Positions 16,545-23,918 of a DNA stretch of 31,073 nt are shown here, one piece after another. The notes under the pieces were generated by a model. That model did not search any database. It was not told the DNA's origin and saw only the letters and a list, made by a program, of their open reading frames with translations. Both the position numbers and the translations under genes were made by a program. The DNA is from CAURNT01 sp963526495 (GTDB taxonomy: Bacteria > Fusobacteriota > Fusobacteriia > Fusobacteriales > Leptotrichiaceae). Where the stretch lies: NCBI GenBank assembly GCA_963526495.1, contig CAURNT010000013.1, positions 1 to 31,073 of the forward strand, written 5' to 3'. Position 1 is the stretch's first letter. Each line of letters begins with the position of its first letter.

Positions 16545-18587
16545 ATGAAAATTAATTTTTTTGGGAATTTATTAGAGATTAATATAAAAACTAAAGATAA
16601 TAAAGGTGAAAGTTTTATGAGATATCTATTTAAGGATAGATATTTTTCGCATATAATAATGTATGTATTAATAGTAGGTTTTTTCTTTGTTTTAATATCA
16701 CTTAAGAATAATACTGAAACTTATGTTTTAGGATCTGTTGCTAAAAATGATGTAATAGCATATAAAGATCTTACATATACTAAAAATATATTAGATGATG
16801 ATCTTAAACAAAAAATAGAAAAAAATACTACTCCAGAATACGATAGACTAGAAGATGTATCTAAAGTTGAATTAGATAAATTAGAACAATTTTTTCAAAA
16901 TTTAAATTCTTTAGATCTTAATAATAAAGAAGAAGTTAGTGATTTCATAAAGTTATATTCATTGAAATTAAGTGTAAAAGATGTACTAAGTTTAGGTATA
17001 AATAAAAGTGTTAAATACTATCTTTATCTATATAATATATTAGATGAAGTATATCAAGTTGGTATATATCGTGAATCTGATTTTAATAGAATATTAGCCG
17101 ATAAAGAAATTATACTTACAGAACAAGAAAATAAATTGTTAAAGAATTTTATAGAACCAAATCTTCAAATAAATAGAGCAAAAACTTTGCAAAAAATAGA
17201 AAAAAATATGGAAATGATGAGAAATAGTGTAGTTAAGATACATAAAGGTGATTTAATTCTTAAAGAGGGAAGTGTAATAACAGATTCTATATATAATGAT
17301 CTTGCACATTTAGGTTATGTAAATGCAAAAGATTCAATAATAAGAATTTTAGGAGGATTTTTAACTTTTATAATAGCATCATTTATATTTATTTCATTAT
17401 CTATTTATAAGTTTAAAGAAAATTTTGATTCTAAAGAATTTTATCCTATATTTATAACTACAATAATTATAAATCTTGGATATTATTTATTTATGGACAA
17501 ATTAGATGTAAATTATTTAGCACCTCTTTTACTTTTACCAATAGTTAGTAGTATTTTATATAAAGAATATATATTTGTATTTAGTTTAGTTGCATATAAT
17601 TATTTCTTTATAATAGAAGATTTAAAGTGGATGTCTGTAATATTATTGTTATCTATTCTTGCGATATATATAAATTCTAAAGTTACAAGTAGAAATGAAA
17701 TAGTAAGAAATAGTATATATTTAGGACTTATACAATCAATATTTACTTTTGCAGTAGGAGTTTCTTTAAATTATGAATTATTACAAATTATACCAAATGT
17801 AATTTATTCAATATTATCTGGTGTATTAACAGGAGTATTTTCATTAGGATTATTACCATATTTTGAAAATTCATTTAATATTTTAACTAATATTAAGTTA
17901 TTGGAATTATCTAATTTTTCAAATAAATTATTAAAGGAACTGTTGCTTATAGCACCTGGAACTTTTCATCATAGTATAATGGTAGGTGCACTTTCAGAAG
18001 CTGGTGCAGAAGCTATAGGAGCAAATTCCATACTTTGTCGTGTAGCTTCATATTATCATGATATAGGTAAAATGAAAAGACCAAAATATTTTGTTGAAAA
18101 TCAGCAGGGAATAATTAATCCTCACAATAATTTAAAACCTCAAATTAGTGCTTTAATTATTACTTCACATAGAAAAGATGGATATATTTTAGGTAAACAA
18201 TACGGATTACCTAAAGAAATACTAGATATAATACTTGAACATCACGGAACTACTTTAGTACAATATTTTTACTATAAAGCATTAGAGAGTGGGGAAGATA
18301 TATTAGAAAAAGATTTTAGATACGGAGGACCTCGTCCAAGTAGTAAGGAATCAGGTGTTATAATGCTTGCAGATACTATAGAAGCGGCTGTTCGTGCAAC
18401 TAGTGATAAACGTATGGAATCTATAGAAAAATTAGTAAGATATTTAATAAAAAGTAAAGTAGAAGATGGTCAACTTAATGATTGTGGTATGACTTTTGAA
18501 GAAGTAGAAAAAGTTACTCAAAGTTTTTTAAATATTTTAAAGGGAATATATCATGAAAGAATTAAATATAATAATGGTATAAGTTAG
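16545..18587 (+). CDS. pgpH: 7TM-HD cyclic-di-AMP phosphodiesterase (PgpH/YqfF type)
   Basis: Membrane-bound HD hydrolase. Family members degrade the second messenger c-di-AMP to pApA, controlling osmolyte uptake and wall homeostasis. Layout: one N-terminal membrane helix (about 38-55), an extracytoplasmic 7TMR-HDED-like domain (about 60-255), a bundle of seven hydrophobic segments (about 265-450), then a cytosolic HD domain with H-H-S (475-476), Y-Y-H-D-I-G-K (His505-Asp506) and E-H-H-G-T-T. 680 aa, close to family length. ATG 16545 has GGAG 8 bases upstream; ATG 16617, preceded by AGGTGA, would start just before the first membrane helix and is a credible alternative. Here it is not followed by ybeY, its usual neighbour in Firmicutes. 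Confidence 0.9.
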   Translation: MKINFFGNLLEINIKTKDNKGESFMRYLFKDRYFSHIIMYVLIVGFFFVLISLKNNTETYVLGSVAKNDVIAYKDLTYTKNILDDDLKQKIEKNTTPEYDRLEDVSKVELDKLEQFFQNLNSLDLNNKEEVSDFIKLYSLKLSVKDVLSLGINKSVKYYLYLYNILDEVYQVGIYRESDFNRILADKEIILTEQENKLLKNFIEPNLQINRAKTLQKIEKNMEMMRNSVVKIHKGDLILKEGSVITDSIYNDLAHLGYVNAKDSIIRILGGFLTFIIASFIFISLSIYKFKENFDSKEFYPIFITTIIINLGYYLFMDKLDVNYLAPLLLLPIVSSILYKEYIFVFSLVAYNYFFIIEDLKWMSVILLLSILAIYINSKVTSRNEIVRNSIYLGLIQSIFTFAVGVSLNYELLQIIPNVIYSILSGVLTGVFSLGLLPYFENSFNILTNIKLLELSNFSNKLLKELLLIAPGTFHHSIMVGALSEAGAEAIGANSILCRVASYYHDIGKMKRPKYFVENQQGIINPHNNLKPQISALIITSHRKDGYILGKQYGLPKEILDIILEHHGTTLVQYFYYKALESGEDILEKDFRYGGPRPSSKESGVIMLADTIEAAVRATSDKRMESIEKLVRYLIKSKVEDGQLNDCGMTFEEVEKVTQSFLNILKGIYHERIKYNNGIS

Positions 18588-18678
18588 AGTGTATTTAATA
18601 TCAAAAAAATCAATCATAAATAAAATATATCATTATCATATATAACATATATTTGAAAGATATAAGATTTTATGATAG

Positions 18679-18692
18679 TATACTTGTATAAT
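18679..18692 (+). promoter_or_regulatory. Candidate promoter -10 elements for the metNIQ leader
   Basis: Two overlapping candidates: TATACT (18679-18684) and TATAAT (18687-18692). Use of the second would start transcription at about the GGAGGT at 18699 and cut into it, so the first fits the leader peptide better. No -35 at ideal spacing is seen; TTGAAA at 18653 is 20 bases from TATACT. Confidence 0.4.
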
Positions 18693-18710
18693 AATTATGG
18701 AGGTAGAAAA

Positions 18711-18761
18711 ATGAAAGGAAATATAGTTACTAAAAAAATAGTGATGATGTACATGCGTTAA
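18711..18761 (+). CDS. Methionine-rich leader peptide of the metNIQ attenuator
   Basis: Sixteen-codon open frame, MKGNIVTKKIVMMYMR, stop TAA. It has a strong GGAGGT 6 bases upstream of the ATG, better than many real genes here. Apart from the initiator, Met codons fall at positions 12, 13 and 15, clustered just before the stop, exactly where stalling codons sit in leader peptides of amino-acid operons. It is followed by alternative RNA stems and an intrinsic terminator and then by a methionine transporter operon. Its role would be to measure charged Met-tRNA by ribosome position, not to act as a protein. Confidence 0.65.
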   Translation: MKGNIVTKKIVMMYMR

Positions 18762-18855
18762 TAGCTTGTATCTTAATTAAAGGTACAGGCAGTTTTGCAT
18801 GTGCCGGTAACTATATGGAAATATATAAAATCAGGCACAAAGCCTGATTTTTTTT
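18749..18855 (+). promoter_or_regulatory. Ribosome-mediated transcription attenuator (Met)
   Basis: Mutually exclusive pairings can be read directly. Segment M (Met codons, 18749-18757) pairs with C (18796-18804), 9 bp. A (18764-18774) pairs with B (18780-18790), 11 bp. B (18782-18791) pairs with C (18796-18805), 9 bp plus one mismatch. C (18800-18805) pairs with D (18834-18839), 6 bp. D with E is the terminator. Model: a ribosome stalled at the Met codons masks M and leaves A free, so A:B forms and C captures D (antitermination). A ribosome reaching the stop codon masks A, so B:C forms and the terminator folds. Without translation A:B and M:C form, also favouring termination. No SAM riboswitch or T-box signature is present. 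Confidence 0.6.
18827..18855 (+). terminator. Intrinsic terminator of the metNIQ leader
   Basis: Ten-bp stem (18827-18836 with 18842-18851) containing TCAGGC/GCCTGA, loop ACAAA, and eight consecutive T (18848-18855) that overlap the 3' arm. It lies only 18 bases before metN, so transcription of the transporter must pass it. Confidence 0.85.
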
Positions 18856-18873
18856 ATACTAGAAAGGAGATTT

Positions 18874-19851
18874 ATGTCTTATTTGAAATTTGAAAATATA
18901 ATAAAAAAATTTGGAGATAAATTAGCAGTAAATAAAGTTAATTTAGAGGTAAAGAAGGGAGAAGTTTTCGGTATAATAGGTTTATCAGGAGCAGGTAAAT
19001 CAACTTTAATACGTATGATAAATAGGTTAGAAATACCAACAGAAGGTAAAATTTTATTTGAAGGAGAAAATATATTAGATTGGAATGATGAAAAAGTAAG
19101 AAAATATAGAAAAAAAACAGCAATGATATTTCAAAGTTTTAATTTACTTTCTTCAAGAACTGTATTTGATAATGTAGGACTCTCTCTTGAGTTATTAGGT
19201 ATTTCTAAAAAAGAAAGAGAGAAAAAGGTAAAAGAATTATTAAAACTTGTGGATTTGTATGAACATAAAGATAAATATATTAATAATTTAAGTGGTGGAC
19301 AAAAACAAAGAGTAGCAATAGCTCGTGCTTTAGCTCTTGAACCAGAAATTTTACTTTCAGATGAATCTACTTCAAGTTTAGATCCTATAACTTCTAATTC
19401 TATTCTTGAATTACTTAAAGATATCAATAAAAAACTTGGGATAACTATAATTTTAATTACTCATCAAATGGAGGTAATTAAAAAAATTTGTGATAGAGTT
19501 GCTGTTATGAAAGATGGTGAAATAATAGAATTATCTACAGTAAGAGAATTATTTATTTCACCGACAACAAAACTTGCTAAAGATTTAATAAGTGATTTGA
19601 AACTTGAAGTACAAACTGGTAAAAAAAATACAATAAAATTGATATTTGATGGAGAACAATCAGATATACCGTATGTATCTGTTCTTACGCGTAAATTTAA
19701 TATAGATATTAATATACTTGGAGGAGCTATAGATACCTTAAGCAATGATGCTAAAGTTGGTCATTTAATATTAGAAATAGAAGCTGATGAAATAACTGAG
19801 GTCATAGAATGGTTAAAAGAACATAAATTAGAAGTGGAGGTTATAAACTAA
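18874..19851 (+). CDS. metN: Methionine ABC transporter, ATP-binding subunit
   Basis: ATPase that powers uptake of L- and D-methionine through MetI. Walker A G-L-S-G-A-G-K-S (36-43), Q-loop Gln87, signature L-S-G-G-Q (139-143), Walker B I-L-L-S-D-E (159-164) and switch His197. Residues from about 250 to 325 form the C-terminal NIL domain, the ACT-like regulatory domain typical of MetN, in which bound methionine inhibits transport; this strongly supports the substrate. The Walker B is followed by S-T-S-S-L-D rather than the usual A-T-S-A-L-D, a harmless variation. AAAGGAG lies 5 bases before ATG. The stop overlaps the metI start (TAATG). Confidence 0.95.
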   Translation: MSYLKFENIIKKFGDKLAVNKVNLEVKKGEVFGIIGLSGAGKSTLIRMINRLEIPTEGKILFEGENILDWNDEKVRKYRKKTAMIFQSFNLLSSRTVFDNVGLSLELLGISKKEREKKVKELLKLVDLYEHKDKYINNLSGGQKQRVAIARALALEPEILLSDESTSSLDPITSNSILELLKDINKKLGITIILITHQMEVIKKICDRVAVMKDGEIIELSTVRELFISPTTKLAKDLISDLKLEVQTGKKNTIKLIFDGEQSDIPYVSVLTRKFNIDINILGGAIDTLSNDAKVGHLILEIEADEITEVIEWLKEHKLEVEVIN

Positions 19852-20495
19852 TGATAATAAAGTCAATATATGAAACTATATATATGATAGTGCTTTCAAT
19901 AATTATAGCAAGTATTATAGGTGTTCCGTTAGGAATTTATCTTTCAATTAGTAAAAAAGGGGGGATAAAAGAAAATCAAATTGCAAATAAGATTATAGAT
20001 TTAATCATAGTTAATATTACAAGATCTATACCGTTTGTAGTTCTTATTGTTTTACTTATACCTTTATCAAGAATTATAGTGGGTAAATCATATGGAACAA
20101 CGGCATTTGTTATACCTTTATCTATAGGATCTTCTCCTTTTGTTGCTAGAATTATAGAAAATTCATTAAATGAAGTTAATTATGGATTGATTGAAGCAGC
20201 CATATCTATGGGAGCGACAACTTATGAAATTATACTTAAAGTTCTCATTCCAGAAGCACTACCTAGCATAGTAAATGGTATAACTTTAACTATAATTTCA
20301 CTTGTTGGTTATTCTGCAATAGCTGGAATTATAGGTGGTGGAGGTCTTGGGAATTTAGCAGTAGTTGAGGGATTTCAAAGAGGTAACTATAAATTAATGT
20401 ATTTATCAACATTGTTATTGATAATATTAGTTCAAATAATACAGTTTATTGGAACTAGAATTGTAAAAAAAATAGAAGAAAAGAGAGGTAAGTAG
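19851..20495 (+). CDS. metI: Methionine ABC transporter, permease subunit
   Basis: Inner-membrane permease (214 aa) that forms the translocation path as a homodimer. About five hydrophobic helices; the cytoplasmic coupling loop E-A-A-I-S-M-G-A-T-T-Y-E (EAA motif) lies near residue 115, and I-P-E-A-L-P-S-I follows it. Family motifs R-S-I-P-F and G-Y-S-A-I-A-G-I-I-G-G-G-G-L-G-N are present. It begins on the last base of metN and ends one base before metQ, so the three genes are translated together. Confidence 0.95.
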   Translation: MIIKSIYETIYMIVLSIIIASIIGVPLGIYLSISKKGGIKENQIANKIIDLIIVNITRSIPFVVLIVLLIPLSRIIVGKSYGTTAFVIPLSIGSSPFVARIIENSLNEVNYGLIEAAISMGATTYEIILKVLIPEALPSIVNGITLTIISLVGYSAIAGIIGGGGLGNLAVVEGFQRGNYKLMYLSTLLLIILVQIIQFIGTRIVKKIEEKRGK

Positions 20496-20496
20496 T

Positions 20497-21297
20497 ATGT
20501 TTAAAAAACTATTATTAGGATTAGTAACTGCAGTTATAGCAGTATCATGTGGAGCAAAGTCTGAGGAAAAACCTGTTGAAAATCAGAAATTAATAATTGG
20601 GGTTTCTCCAGTTCCACATCAAGAACTTGTAGAATTAGTTAAAGATGATCTTAAAGCTGAAGGGGTAGATTTAGAGATTGTAGTCTTTAATGATTATGTT
20701 CAACCAAATTTACAATTAAAGGATAAAAGTATAGATGCTAATTTCTTTCAACATATACCATATATGAATGAGTTTGGTAAAGAAAATAATATAGAAATGG
20801 TAAGTGTAGGAGCTATACATGTTGAACCATTAAAAGGATATTCAGCAACTATTAAGTCTAAAGAAGAATTAAAAGATGGGGATGAAGTTTTAATACCAAA
20901 TGATCCAACTAATCGTGGAAGAGCTTTAATATTACTTGATGCTGAAGGAATTATTAAATTAAAGGATAAAACAAAACTTGATTCTGATATCAGTGATATA
21001 GTAGAAAATCCCAAAAATTTAAAATTAATTGCTCTTAATTCAGAACAAATATCACCAAGATTATCGGAAGTAGCATTAGCTATTATTAATACGAATAATG
21101 CTTTAGCTGGTGGAATAACTAAGGATAAAGTAGTCTTTGTTGAAGGAAAAGATTCACCTTATGCAAATATTATTACTGTATTAAAAGGTAATGAAAATGA
21201 TGAGAGAGTAAAAAAATTAGTTAAAGCTTTACAATCTGATAAAGTTAAAAAATTCATAGAAGAAAAATATGATGGAGAAGTAGTTCCTGCATTCTAA
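20497..21297 (+). CDS. metQ: Methionine-binding lipoprotein
   Basis: NlpA-family substrate-binding lipoprotein that captures methionine for MetNI. Signal peptide with lipobox A-V-S-C (Cys18). The body shows family hallmarks: I-I-G-V-S-P-V-P-H-Q-E-L, F-N-D-Y-V-Q-P-N-L-Q-L, D-A-N-F-F-Q-H-I-P-Y, I-P-N-D-P-T-N-R-G-R-A-L and the C-terminal I-E-E-K-Y-D-G-E-V-V-P-A-F. 266 aa, full length. Last gene of the operon, followed directly by a strong terminator. Confidence 0.95.
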   Translation: MFKKLLLGLVTAVIAVSCGAKSEEKPVENQKLIIGVSPVPHQELVELVKDDLKAEGVDLEIVVFNDYVQPNLQLKDKSIDANFFQHIPYMNEFGKENNIEMVSVGAIHVEPLKGYSATIKSKEELKDGDEVLIPNDPTNRGRALILLDAEGIIKLKDKTKLDSDISDIVENPKNLKLIALNSEQISPRLSEVALAIINTNNALAGGITKDKVVFVEGKDSPYANIITVLKGNENDERVKKLVKALQSDKVKKFIEEKYDGEVVPAF

Positions 21298-21307
21298 ATA
21301 CTATTTT

Positions 21308-21337
21308 AAACACCTAGAAAACTCTAGGTGTTTTTTT
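21308..21337 (+). terminator. Intrinsic terminator after metQ
   Basis: Eleven-bp stem (21308-21318 with 21323-21333), loop AAAC, and a T-run through 21337. Ends the metNIQ transcript. Confidence 0.9.
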
Positions 21338-21340
21338 ATG

Positions 21341-21370
21341 TTGTTTTTAAAACTACAATTATGCTATAAT
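21341..21370 (+). promoter_or_regulatory. Promoter of the outer-membrane protein gene
   Basis: TTGTTT (21341-21346), 18-base spacer, TATAAT (21365-21370) with extended -10 TGC upstream. It starts right after the metQ terminator. Confidence 0.65.
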
Positions 21371-21393
21371 TAAGAAAAAAATAGGAGGAAACA

Positions 21394-22125
21394 GTGTTAA
21401 AAAATAAAATATTATTATTGTTATATTTAGGTATAATTTCTTTTGCAAATGATAAATTAGAGATTAAATTCGAATTTAATGGTGGAACTGGAGTAATGCC
21501 AGTTAAAGTTAGTAGAAATATAAGAGAGAACAATGAAATAGTTCACGATTTAGACAATTATGGTAAAAAATATAATTTAGGTTTAGATATTGAAGCTTAT
21601 AAAAAAATGGAAGTGGTTAAAGATTTAAATTTTGATATTGGACTTGGATTAAATGGCGGATATTTTAAAGTTACTGATGTTAAAGAAAGAAAAGGTTATA
21701 TAACAGAAGCTCGTAATACACTGGTGAAATTTAAACAAAGATTTGAAGAAATAAAAAATGATCCTACACAAAAAGAAGAAGCAAAAGATTTAGAAGTTTC
21801 TATAAAAAATATAACTAATAATATAGATGAACTTTATTTTTATGGAGTATATATAAATCCATTTGTTTCTACTAAAATAGAAAAGAAATTAGATAATTTT
21901 AATGTATATATAGGAGCTAAAGCTGGTATAAGTACATATTTTTCAGATTATTTTTCTAAAACGCATAAAAATACTAATGGAAGTACTTATAAATATCCTA
22001 TGCAATTACATTTAGATGCAAAAGGATTTTTAGGTGTTGGTTATAAAGATATTGTATTTATTCAAGGTGAATTATCATATCCAAATAATTTTGGTGGAGC
22101 AATAGGAACTAGAATAATTTTTTAG
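21394..22125 (+). CDS. Predicted outer-membrane beta-barrel protein
   Basis: 243-aa exported protein that I cannot place in a named family. The signal peptide ends near S-F-A (residue 18). The mature part alternates polar and hydrophobic/aromatic residues in several strands (L-E-I-K-F-E-F, N-L-G-L-D-I-E-A-Y, F-D-I-G-L-G-L-N-G-G-Y-F-K-V, A-K-G-F-L-G-V-G-Y) and ends in R-I-I-F with a terminal Phe, the usual signal for insertion by the BAM complex. A charged, probably helical segment of about 45 residues (101-147) interrupts the strands and likely forms an extended loop. GTG start with AGGAGG 5 bases upstream. It has its own promoter and terminator, so it is a single-gene unit. Confidence 0.8.
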   Translation: MLKNKILLLLYLGIISFANDKLEIKFEFNGGTGVMPVKVSRNIRENNEIVHDLDNYGKKYNLGLDIEAYKKMEVVKDLNFDIGLGLNGGYFKVTDVKERKGYITEARNTLVKFKQRFEEIKNDPTQKEEAKDLEVSIKNITNNIDELYFYGVYINPFVSTKIEKKLDNFNVYIGAKAGISTYFSDYFSKTHKNTNGSTYKYPMQLHLDAKGFLGVGYKDIVFIQGELSYPNNFGGAIGTRIIF

Positions 22126-22130
22126 GTTTA

Positions 22131-22155
22131 AATTTCCTTATATAAGGAAATTTTT
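22131..22155 (+). terminator. Intrinsic terminator after the outer-membrane protein gene
   Basis: Palindrome 22131-22152 (AATTTCCTTA and its complement with almost no loop) followed by a T-run to 22155, six bases after the stop codon. Confidence 0.8.
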
Positions 22156-22166
22156 AATTTAAGATA

Positions 22167-22194
22167 TTGACTATTATATAAAATGGGGTATAAT
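22167..22194 (+). promoter_or_regulatory. Promoter of yhfZ
   Basis: TTGACT (22167-22172), 16-base spacer, TATAAT (22189-22194), the best -35/-10 pair in the window. A conserved 23-base element begins 12 bases after the -10, placing it over the early transcribed region. Confidence 0.75.
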
Positions 22195-22205
22195 TTATTG
22201 AAAGG

Positions 22206-22228
22206 ACAAATATTCAAAATAATGAAAA
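22206..22228 (+). repeat. 23-base direct repeat, copy 1 (candidate YhfZ operator)
   Basis: Begins ACAAATATTCAAAATAATGA and matches 23159-23181 at 22 of 23 positions. Contains a TTCA-N6-TGAA dyad. It lies just downstream of the yhfZ promoter, where a bound repressor would block transcription, and ends 9 bases before the yhfZ start. Confidence 0.65.
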
Positions 22229-22237
22229 GTTGGTATT

Positions 22238-23146
22238 ATGGAAGATGTTAAAGTTATAAATAAGGTAGATATAGCGATTATAGCCATATCAAGAGATTTA
22301 TTATGTTTAGAAATTGGTGAAAAAGTTAAATCAGTTAAAGAATATTCTGATAGTTTGGGAATATCTGTTGGAAGTATACAAAAAGCATTTGATAAATTGG
22401 AGGATGAAAATGTTTTTCTTCTAGAAAAAAAAGGTGTATTAGGAAAAATTTTAAAATCTAAAAATAAAAATAAATTAATACTTCGTTCTTCTTTAAAATC
22501 TATTGTTGGTGTGATGCCGTTACCTTATTCTAAAAGATATGAAGGACTAGCAACTGCAATAAAATCTGCTTTTGAAAATTCAGGTATTAACTTCTATTTT
22601 GCATATATGCAAGGTTCTAGAATACGTCTTAGAATGTTAAAGGAGAAAATTTATGATTTTGCAATTATGTCTGATTTAGCATATATTAATTTTAAAACAA
22701 AAGAAATTAAGAAAGTTTTAGATTTTGGTAATGAATCATATGTATCAAAACACATTTTAATAACAAATAATTTAAAAAATGAAAATTTAAGAATAGGAAT
22801 AGATAAAAATTCAGAAGATCAATATTTTTTATCTGAAAGATATTTTAAGAATACAAATTGTGAATTTGTGAATATAAATTCAGATAATATTTTAAGAGAA
22901 ATATTATATAATAATATAGATCAAGCAATAATAAGTATGGATGATATAGAAGACAAGGAAATAGAAAAAGTTAATATAATAGATTTAGAAGATAAAGAAT
23001 ATCTTGAAAAAGCAAATGTTGCAAGTATTGTAATAAATTCAAATAATAAATTTATTGAAAGTTTGTTACTTCAAGTATTAAATAAATATGAAATTAAAGA
23101 AATTCAAAATAAAGTAGTTAATAAAATTATGATACCGAGGTATTAA
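22238..23146 (+). CDS. yhfZ: YhfZ-family transcriptional regulator
   Basis: 302-aa regulator of the yhf cluster. An N-terminal GntR-like winged helix-turn-helix (about residues 25-75: V-K-E-Y-S-D-S-L-G-I-S-V-G-S-I-Q-K-A-F) is followed by a YhfZ_C-like domain resembling a periplasmic-binding-protein fold (V-G-V-M-P-L-P-Y-S-K-R-Y-E-G-L-A and later strands). This suggests it senses a small pathway metabolite. The only possible ATG, 22238, has a poor Shine-Dalgarno; an in-frame stop lies 13 bases upstream, so low translation is likely. It is first in the cluster and read in the same direction, whereas in E. coli yhfZ is, as I recall, at the other end of the gene order. Confidence 0.85.
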   Translation: MEDVKVINKVDIAIIAISRDLLCLEIGEKVKSVKEYSDSLGISVGSIQKAFDKLEDENVFLLEKKGVLGKILKSKNKNKLILRSSLKSIVGVMPLPYSKRYEGLATAIKSAFENSGINFYFAYMQGSRIRLRMLKEKIYDFAIMSDLAYINFKTKEIKKVLDFGNESYVSKHILITNNLKNENLRIGIDKNSEDQYFLSERYFKNTNCEFVNINSDNILREILYNNIDQAIISMDDIEDKEIEKVNIIDLEDKEYLEKANVASIVINSNNKFIESLLLQVLNKYEIKEIQNKVVNKIMIPRY

Positions 23147-23158
23147 TAATTTTTTATA

Positions 23159-23181
23159 ACAAATATTCAAAAAAATGAAAA
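23159..23181 (+). repeat. 23-base direct repeat, copy 2 (candidate YhfZ operator)
   Basis: Same element as 22206-22228 with one change. It ends immediately before a TATAAT at 23183-23188, so it covers the -35 and spacer region of the promoter for yhfY and the genes after it; this promoter has no recognisable -35 hexamer. Confidence 0.65.
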
Positions 23182-23182
23182 T

Positions 23183-23188
23183 TATAAT
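23183..23188 (+). promoter_or_regulatory. Candidate -10 of the yhfY-yhfW operon
   Basis: Perfect TATAAT 18 bases before the yhfY start, adjacent to repeat copy 2. The absence of a matching -35 suggests that the promoter needs an activator or is covered by one. Confidence 0.5.
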
Positions 23189-23205
23189 AAATATTAGGAG
23201 GAATT

Positions 23206-23565
23206 ATGGAAAAATTATTATTAAGATTAAACATATTTAAAAATACAGGTATGTTGTCTCAAGAAAATTATGAAAAAGTTATTAAAGTAATTAAATATTT
23301 TGAAGTTAAAGGAATTAATATTAATGAAGATAATGGTTCAATGTTAATTACTCATATCGTAATGTACATAAATAGATTAAATAAAGGTGAAATTATTGAA
23401 AAATTAGATGAAGAAAGTTTAGAAGAATTGAAAACTTTTAATGAATATAATAATGCAGAAAAAATTTATTTGAATTTTGAAAATATATTAGGAAAAATTA
23501 ATGAAAATGAAAAAGGGTATATATTAGCGCATTTAATAAATTTATTGAAAGGAGAAAAAGAATGA
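23206..23565 (+). CDS. yhfY: YhfY-like stand-alone PRD-domain protein
   Basis: 119-aa protein that looks like a single PTS regulation domain (PRD): L-I-T-H-I-V-M-Y-I-N-R-L (His50) and I-L-A-H-L-I-N-L-L (His109) are in the places where PRDs carry histidines phosphorylated by PTS proteins. There is no DNA-binding part and no PTS gene in the cluster, so it may act by protein contact, for instance with YhfZ or a pathway enzyme. AGGAGG precedes the ATG. The stop overlaps the yhfU start by four bases (ATGA). Confidence 0.8.
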   Translation: MEKLLLRLNIFKNTGMLSQENYEKVIKVIKYFEVKGININEDNGSMLITHIVMYINRLNKGEIIEKLDEESLEELKTFNEYNNAEKIYLNFENILGKINENEKGYILAHLINLLKGEKE

Positions 23566-23909
23566 AAATTGTAGTTGGAGGACAGATTGATAAAGAAAAC
23601 GTAGCAGAAATTTTAAAAAAAGAGTTCAGTGAAGCACAAATTGATATAAAATCAGATATAGATGCTGCTATGGAAATGAAGCTTGGGAATTATGATTATT
23701 ATTTTGGAGCCTGTAATACTGGTGGTGGTGGAGCACTTGCTATGGCTATTGCAATATTAGGTTCTGATTTATGTTTAACAGTTGCAAGTCCAGGAAATAT
23801 TTTAACTGAAAGTGAAGTAGAAGAAGGAATAAAAAAAGGGAAAAAAGCATTTGGATTTACTCCGAATTCAGCAGAAATTTCAATAAAAATGATAAAAAAA
23901 TATTTATAG
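23562..23909 (+). CDS. yhfU: YhfU-family protein (DUF2620)
   Basis: 115-aa cytosolic protein matching the YhfU/DUF2620 family. N-terminal M-K-I-V-V-G-G-Q-I, then a Gly-rich stretch G-A-C-N-T-G-G-G-G-A-L-A-M-A-I-A (residues 46-61) that could bind a phosphate or nucleotide, and G-F-T-P-N-S-A-E-I near the end. No biochemical function is known to me. Start overlaps yhfY with AAAGGAG inside the yhfY end; yhfT follows after 9 bases. Constant pairing with YhfT in yhf clusters suggests the two work together. Confidence 0.85.
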   Translation: MKIVVGGQIDKENVAEILKKEFSEAQIDIKSDIDAAMEMKLGNYDYYFGACNTGGGGALAMAIAILGSDLCLTVASPGNILTESEVEEGIKKGKKAFGFTPNSAEISIKMIKKYL

Positions 23910-23918
23910 GAGGAGTTT

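Noticed and set aside
18588..18873. SAM riboswitch or Met T-box upstream of metN
   Set aside because: I found no SAM-I core and no T-box AGGGUGGNACCGCG-type bulge; the leader frame with Met codons and alternative stems explains the region better.
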